Shown piece after piece: positions 57,386-64,000 of a stretch of DNA of 64,000 bases (position 1 is its first letter; every line of letters starts with the position of its first letter). The position numbers were made by a program, and so were the translations under genes. The stretch lies in the NCBI RefSeq assembly GCF_020085105.1, contig NC_058051.1, positions 24,245,455 through 24,309,454 on the forward strand. The letters run 5' to 3'. Source of the DNA: Siniperca chuatsi. Lineage: Eukaryota; Chordata; Actinopteri; Centrarchiformes; Sinipercidae. The notes beneath the pieces were generated by a model. The model was given only the letters and a program-made list of their open reading frames with translations. It made no database searches and was not told the DNA's origin.

Positions 57386-57670
57386 GAGAGTGAGGGGAGG
57401 ACAATCATTGACACAGGAAAGGAACAAGGGTTGGCAGCGCAATAAACAGGCCTGCTATGTTACCAGCAACCCGTAGAATAACATAACAGCATTCCTTAAT
57501 AAATAAACCAGTATACCCCACGATGGAAAATACAGCTCCGTGTGTTTGACAAACACAGCGAAAATCCAGACATAATCGCGTTATGAGTGCCTGTATTCCT
57601 GCTCCAGTGTGAGTCGGTACGGTGGCTCTCTCGGCACTAAAACAGGAAGGGACACTCCACATCCTTGCGA
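57386..57670 (-). promoter_or_regulatory. dvl1: 5' UTR and promoter region of dvl1
   Basis: The sequence directly upstream of the DIX start codon is moderately GC-rich with a few CpGs and has no obvious TATA box, consistent with a broadly expressed gene. The transcription start is not determined. Confidence 0.4.
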
Positions 57671-58249
57671 TATGGAGTTGGGAATATGTTGCTATTTTTT
57701 ACAAGCTAATTGGTTAGACAGTGCTGTCATCTAGCGGTGTGTCTGGGCTGTGCGCAGGCCCATATGCCCATTTTACACAACACACTCATACTGTACACTG
57801 TACTGTACAGGCACGATATAGAACAAAAAGGAAGTGGACTGGCTTTATGAAGCCTGGATAATGTTTTCTTTCTTCTTTTTTTTTTAATTATTACCACTAA
57901 CTCTGATATTACAGTGGAATGTTACTGTGTCAAGCGGTAGCAATTAAAAAAAATATATTATTCTAATGAAAAAATGCATATAGCCTTAAATATATGACGA
58001 CCTATTTTTTGATAACTGACAAATGTCTGATTAGCTGTGGTAAAATTAAAATCTATTAAAATAATCAAAAATTAAAATTTACACTTGCAGCACTGAGAGA
58101 TTTGGGGAAAAATCAGAAATAAGCAGAAGCTGCACTAATGAGTGTATAGGCTAAGGGTTTTCCTCCCCAGTTAATAGGCTTCTTAAATATTAGATATGTC
58201 TATAACAATGATTACAAATAACAGTAATAATAATCAGACATTAATCATA

Positions 58250-59635
58250 TGATTGCAACTGCTTTATTTTCACTGGATGTGTACTTGTACTGCACAGCTG
58301 GTTACAATGTCACAATTTCAAACAATTAATTACTTACCTCAAATGTTCCTTCTCTCATACTCCTATTCCTTAAGACTTCAGAGGCTACTAATACATTACA
58401 AGTTCATATCGTAGTTCCATATTCATCCAAACATCAAATATGTGGGTTAATGTCTGTGGACCCCCCTCTAAAAACTAGAACAAATAGTGATTGATGAGTC
58501 TGTGGCCACTGTTGTTAATCTTTAATAGAAGAAATATTTTTTTAGAGACCAACATTAGAGTGTGTGCAAGTGAGCAAGAGACAAGGACGGAAAAGGGGTT
58601 AAGATTACACTTTGTGATTTAGCATTACTGAGATAGTAGACACTCTTCTTCCTGCAGTAAACCGAAATAGAGCTATAACCACACAGTTTATAACACATCA
58701 TTGACCAGCAGATTTAGTAATGAAGATTCAGTGTTTTACAAACCAGGGTGCATTGTACATGCTTGATGCAAACAAGTACTGCACAGCCCATTAAAAACCA
58801 AATAAATGGTTAAAAGAATTTGTTTTCCTGAGTTTCGGTAGATGGAGCCTTTAGTCCATGGTCCTAGAAATTCATTATTTTTCACCTGATAAGTTATCAA
58901 TGAACAGATCTACTCCAAGAGGCTACTGCACAGTATGTATCCATTTAGTAAAAAATATATTATATGGAGAAAAATTTAAGTCTGTATATCTAAAATACAT
59001 TAAATCCAGAATATTTTTTTAATTTAGATGTTTTGTCACCACAGTAGAGTTTTGTAAAAAAGTACTATGATCTGTTTAAAATGTTGTATTATCTATAGCT
59101 AGAAATGTGGGGCACTTTCCAAACGCTGTCTGAAACATTAACAGTAAATTAACCATTGAAACATGATGAAATACCTTTACAAATTACAGTACAGCAAAAT
59201 TTGTGAAAAAAAAAGAAAATGATCAAATTTCAAGAAAGGAAAAGAGCTGTGAGCTTGCAGCTCTGTAAGCATGCAAAGTACACATAAAAACATACTTTAA
59301 TAAACGGCATGCATTTTTGTAAAAAAAAAAAATTAAAAAGGGTGATTAAAAAACATTCAACATAAAACAACCAATGAATGCAAAGAGTATGGATAAAATA
59401 TACGTTTAACCATATTGTTATAACAGCTGGTGAAAATGCAAGTTATATAAAAAAATAACATGTAAAAAATTATGGTGGCTTTTAGTGAAAAAGCTTAGTG
59501 TGCTAGAGTTACAGCAGAGGGAGCATTCCTCCTGTCCTCTCCTGGGTTTTCTCTTTTTTTCCCCTTCTCTCAACGGTCCTTTACTCTTCCGGTGTTTGCC
59601 CTGGACCTGCCAGCAGCATCTCAGAAATATTGCAC
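58250..59635 (-). other. mxra8: 3' UTR of mxra8
   Basis: No coding sequence lies between the mxra8 stop at 59636-59638 and a minus-strand AATAAA at 58263-58268, giving about 1.4 kb of very AT-rich 3' UTR. The rest of the gap to dvl1 (57.7-58.2 kb) shows nothing recognisable. Confidence 0.5.
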
Positions 59636-62600
59636 TCACTTCAACAGCTTCCCATCAAAGTCTGAATGACGAGGTGGGAGAGGGACATCATATCAATATA
59701 ATCTGTGATGTTTCTTATCTGTGGCTGTAAGAATGCTACTGTTGGATGTTTATTTACTGAAATACAACTCTGCACAATGTCTACTCACCCATACTGCAGT
59801 CTTTGGCCATATTTCTCTCTTTCAGTAGATTGTTTTTGTAGGCTGTGGATTGTAGTAGACATACAGGTTATGAGAAAGCAAAGTGTATTTTTTCGTTAAG
59901 GTAGGCAATGTGTGTTTACTGTATGTGTGTGGATGAGGCTTACTGTACCTGAATTCAGAGGTTCTTGGTTACAGGCCTTCAGCTCTGTGCAGTCTAATGA
60001 CATTTCACCTCCACTGATCACATTTCTTCTGCACAGAAATAAGTACTGTTCTGCTTAAAATTGGATTCAATTTAAAGGAAAAAATACATAATTTATTGTA
60101 TAGTAATTTCTTACCGATCAGATCTACGCAGCTCATACTCCAGCCCTGAAAAAAAATTTAACACACAATCTCAAACACACTGTATCCATAAAATGTGATC
60201 CTACAGTATGCTCTCTTTGAAAAGGCTTTTTAGAAATATAAAATACGAGCTTTTTGTCAGATACAGGCAAAGAACAAGGGGAGAGTTTATTGGTTTACCG
60301 CACACACACAATACCTTGCTTTTTGCGCCGTCGAGTCAGCACAATGACAGCGACAACGATGAACGCCAGCAGTAAGAAAGTTGCCAGGAAGTAGCCCAAA
60401 TGTTGCACGAAATAACCTCGATGCTCAGGGAGGATGACATTCACCACACGTGGACCCTCCACCTCTTCAGTCCCTAAAGGCAGAAATCAAATGTCTCCTA
60501 TAATAAACTACTCAATAAAGAAATAATAAATAGTCCACATGGTAAATATCATGAGAACTCAGTGTACTTTCAAATAAAACAACAATGGGAAGTATTGTAG
60601 AGGATTTATCGTTATATTCTAACTGTGATATATTGGATTGTCACGTTGGATGAACGTAATGGCAATAAACAAGGATACAATTGAAATGCATTTCTACATA
60701 ACTAAACATTTTCATTGCTCCCAAGGCTTCTTCTTTTTCATTTGTTTCCAAAAGCCAGATGCTGAAGGAGGGAGAGCAGGAGTTAAATGTCAAAATGCTG
60801 TTTGGTGGTAATGACTTCCAGACCTGATGTCATGCAGCTGTTATTTTTTTCCTCCTCAGAAAAACAGGCTGACCAGAAAAGAGGAGGAAGTGTGAGGAAA
60901 GAGAAAATTCTGTTATGTGGTCTGTCTGCATGTCTGTATTAGTTTTCCATTCAGGCCTTTTCACATCTTTTCACAAACACAGAAGTCTAGTTTCTGCATG
61001 CATGAAAAATACATCTGTGACACCTTCAGCAGAGTTCATTAGTGAACTGTACGATCTGACAGGCCAGTCTAAATACACATCTGACAACACTGCAGGCAGC
61101 TCACAGCCTCACAGTGACCCGGACTGTTTGTGTACACTTTGTAGATAGTTGACAATAATTATTAAAAATGACAAGCACAGAAAATACATACTGTGCTTGG
61201 AGATGCAAGACTATAACAACTACAAACTGTTCTATGTCAACTACATACAGTATGATACAGTACAGTGTACTGTACCACAGACACTTTTGCAGAATAACCC
61301 TTCAATGCATGTTTCCAGAGCTGCTGAAAGGTAAAAAAAAATACTTGTTGTTATTATAGTCTTTCAGTTTCCCCCTAAATTCAAATGCAGCCTGATCATA
61401 GAAGACAGATCCCAGAAAAAATGGATCAGGAAAGACATCAAATGATTTCCTCTTGAATATTTCTCTTAAATATAAAATGACTCTATGGTCTCTCATCAAA
61501 GCAGCTAAGTTGGACACTAGTAAAACACCACCAAGGGACTAATGAGGAAAACATGCAATATACCATCTCTGATCATGCTTTCAAAACCAGACAATCATGA
61601 AAAAAAGCTTATTCTGACTTAATCACCCACCTCTGAAGTGAGAGCTTGGTTGGCAATTATCACCTGTCATTGTTTAATGTACCTAATATGCATGAAACTG
61701 AAAAGACATGTCCAAGGTCATTGTCTCTAGAGCTCAACTCAAGCAGCAGCCACGTTCCAGCAGCAGCCCATTTCCATTTTCTTGACAGATCTGACAAGTG
61801 TGTATGTGTTAACGGCTATTTCACATATGCTGCACAGAGGTTACCCTATGTTTTTGTTCCTGTGGGATATGCATCATTTGCAAGTCAATGAACTGAAGGC
61901 AAGCATCTTAATTTTCAAAGATAGAGATTTCTGTTGAACTGCTGACAGCTCACAAAACACCTTTCATGATTACAAAGAAATAATGTTATATTCCTTCTTG
62001 CCATAAATAATTACAGCATTAAAGTGAAAAGCTCTCATGACATTTGTAATTTCACAAGATTGCTGGCTTTTGGCGCCTGCGTGAGCATGAGCATAAACAG
62101 CTTGATTTTAATCTAACAGACAAGACCAGCGATGCGTAAAGAAGAAGTGAATTCCTAGATGAGGTTTACTCAAAGGACGCAGGCAGGATGCCGTCCACAT
62201 GTGCATTTATTCACAACATACTTATGGAGCTAATAAATGGGGAGGAGGATCTATACTCTAACACATATCATCCTCTCCCCTTACTTTGCTCTTTCATGTC
62301 ACAGCTGGCCCAGATGTTGAACAGATGTATCAGACTTCCATTAACTGCTGGTAAACGCGCCTCCACCAGAGGCCGATACACATCAGCAGAGAAACAGAGC
62401 AGACTAGGAGAAAAGAAGAATAAACAAAACTCGAGATACAGTGTAACCAGTCCAAACACGTGGTTGGGACATTTGGAAAATGGGGTCAAATGGAGGAAGA
62501 AAACACAAGATATGACCATCCAGTCCCCAAATTACTGGCTGTTGGAGCCTACTCCTCTGCTCAGTGAAGTCAAAATGTCTCCAGCTGTACACGAAAAAGC

Positions 62601-64000
62601 TATAAATTAAGAAAAGCCGGCACGGAAAATGAGGCCACTTCCGTTCCAGCCAATTTAAAGCTGTTTACTGTAGACAGCTTCTCAAGCCAGAGCTGCAAAT
62701 AGTTGACTCCAAAAACCCCACCTTTCAGTTTGCAATGCTGAATTCAGTCAACAACTAGCAGGGAGATTTCTTTCTTTCTTACTCAGCTAGCTTCTACATT
62801 CCTTCTACCTCCTCCCTCCCTCTTTAGCTCAAAACACAAAAACAGCAGAGAAAATTGGCAAGAACAGGAACTGATTTAACTGACCAGCTATGCCTATAAA
62901 TATAACAAAAAACCCAGGAGCTGTGTTGTCATTCTATGCTCAATTCAGCTAAGAAACCATATGAAGAAAAACATTTACTGTTACTTGCATCTGGAAAAAA
63001 AAGTTCTAGTGATGTTTCTCTTGATGTTTTTGTGGCTTACTTGGCTCTGGCACATCATTCTGGAAAATTCTGGGTGCTGTAGTGGGGGCGGACGGAAGTG
63101 GAGGTCCCACAGAGAGTCTGAAGATGCGTCTCTCATGCAGACCACAGTAGTGGTGATGCAGGTGGCAGGAGTACAGGCCTTTGTCAACAGGCTTCAAGCC
63201 AGAAATGGATAGTGAGAAGTCCCCTAAAGTAAAAGCATCCTCCGCCACACTCATCTTGCTTTGGGCAAAGAGTGGTCCATAATCCCGGCGCTCTCCAGAG
63301 GCATAAAGGTCCACAAGGCGGTCCGCCCTATCAGGACGCACTCCAGGGGGCTGGAAGTCCCAGTGAGCCACCTGCTGCTGGTCCTCCTGGAGACCCTCTC
63401 TCCACAGGGAGCGCCGGTTAACACAGGGCAATGCCACTGAGTTGCCCAACAAGACCACAAACACAGTCTTCTCTCCATCCCAGTAACGTTTCTCTTTCCG
63501 AGCTGGAAACATACGATATGAGTTACTATTTAATCTGTTTCATGCATCATGACTCATGGAATAACATTCGACATGATTAGGAGGTCTCACCTGACTTAGT
63601 GACATTGAGCTGGATTTGAATGGACTGGTGAATCTGGCAGTAGTGATGGTGCAGATTACAAGTATAAACTCCTTTGTCAGTCGTGACCACATCTGAAAAA
63701 ATAAGCATCCAAACAACCATAGAATGAAATTAAGAACGGAAGAGAGTAATGTTCATGGTGCTACTGGAAAATATAGGGAAGTCTCACTGTTGATGATAAG
63801 GGAGAAGTTGCCATCACTGAAAGCAGAGTCTGGGATAGAAATGCGCCCCTTATTTAAGCCATTGTAGACCCTCTGGCGGGCTCCAGGGGACATGTCCAGG
63901 ACACGCTCCACAGAATACTCTGGGCTGCTGCGCACCAAGTCCCAGTGCACCACCCTCTGACGGTCCTTCAGTCTGTCCTGGGTCCACACCATGCGGGGGC
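59636..64000 (-). CDS. mxra8: Matrix-remodelling-associated protein 8 (limitrin), 5' end outside the window
   Basis: Eight exons are visible and in phase: beyond 64000 to 63788, then 63591-63692, 63041-63502, 60315-60473, 60115-60145, 59949-60028, 59789-59842 and 59636-59661 (TGA). They encode two Ig-like V domains, each ending in the hallmark LHHHYC ([10 protein letters not shown] and [16 protein letters not shown]). A membrane helix follows ([20 protein letters not shown]), then RRRKK and a short cytoplasmic tail with EYELRRSD and [35 protein letters not shown] and YKNN(I/L)LKER match mammalian MXRA8 closely. It is a type I adhesion-like glycoprotein of mesenchymal and glial cells, and in mammals serves as an entry receptor for arthritogenic alphaviruses. 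Neighbouring dvl1 matches human 1p36.33. The signal peptide and first exons are missing only because of the window edge. Confidence 0.93.
63041..63502 (-). other. mxra8: mxra8 exon for the second Ig-like domain
   Basis: A single 154-codon exon holds the whole second V-type Ig domain, from [20 protein letters not shown], with the first cysteine in LPCVNRR, to the second cysteine in [10 protein letters not shown]. It ends in a Pro-rich linker with a GTAAGC donor. The acceptor at 63503-63504 is a clean CAG. Confidence 0.9.

Noticed and set aside
62188..62610. 140-residue plus-strand frame inside an mxra8 intron
   Set aside because: No recognisable domain, and composition like random intron sequence.

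Overview
This is vertebrate nuclear DNA, almost certainly from a teleost and probably a percomorph. It has multi-exon genes with GT/AG introns, teleost-type transposon relics (tRNA-derived SINE, Tc1, hAT and Harbinger remnants, LINE tails), long microsatellites and a fish-like urotensin II. I assembled five protein-coding genes exon by exon from splice sites and reading phase. The four complete ones stay open from ATG to stop with every exon phase matching, giving 129, 809, 289 and 728 residues. The fifth runs off the right edge.

Layout from left to right. 1-2.1 kb is probably the 3' end of an unseen plus-strand gene; per3 is the synteny-based guess. 2.6-4.0 kb (minus) is uts2, the urotensin II precursor. 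8.05-24.5 kb (plus) is a ccdc50 homologue with a very long central exon, divergent from uts2. 27.6-30.8 kb (minus) is tnfrsf9 (CD137/4-1BB-like), tail-to-tail with ccdc50, with nested transposons in intron 1. 34.9-57.4 kb (minus) is dvl1 (Dishevelled) with DIX, PDZ and DEP domains, a long 3' UTR and introns full of repeats. 59.6 kb to the right edge (minus) is mxra8, missing its 5' exons.

Gene content is a mixture of two human paralogous regions. uts2, tnfrsf9, dvl1 and mxra8 correspond to human 1p36. The ccdc50 homologue corresponds to human 3q28, where CCDC50 lies beside UTS2B. The simplest reading is an ancestral urotensin-ccdc50 pair duplicated in early vertebrate genome doublings, with the 1p36-type ccdc50 copy kept here. 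The genes do not form one pathway: uts2 encodes a vasoactive and osmoregulatory peptide, ccdc50 a ubiquitin-binding adaptor in NF-kB/RIG-I signalling, tnfrsf9 a lymphocyte co-stimulatory receptor, dvl1 a Wnt transducer and mxra8 an adhesion-type Ig receptor. I see no CRISPR array, bacterial operon, viral genome or toxin gene, and no evidence of a wholly new system. The most distinctive items are the paralogon signature, the expanded ccdc50 exon, an immune-type regulatory cluster upstream of tnfrsf9, a possible alternative dvl1 exon, and several nested or fold-back mobile elements.
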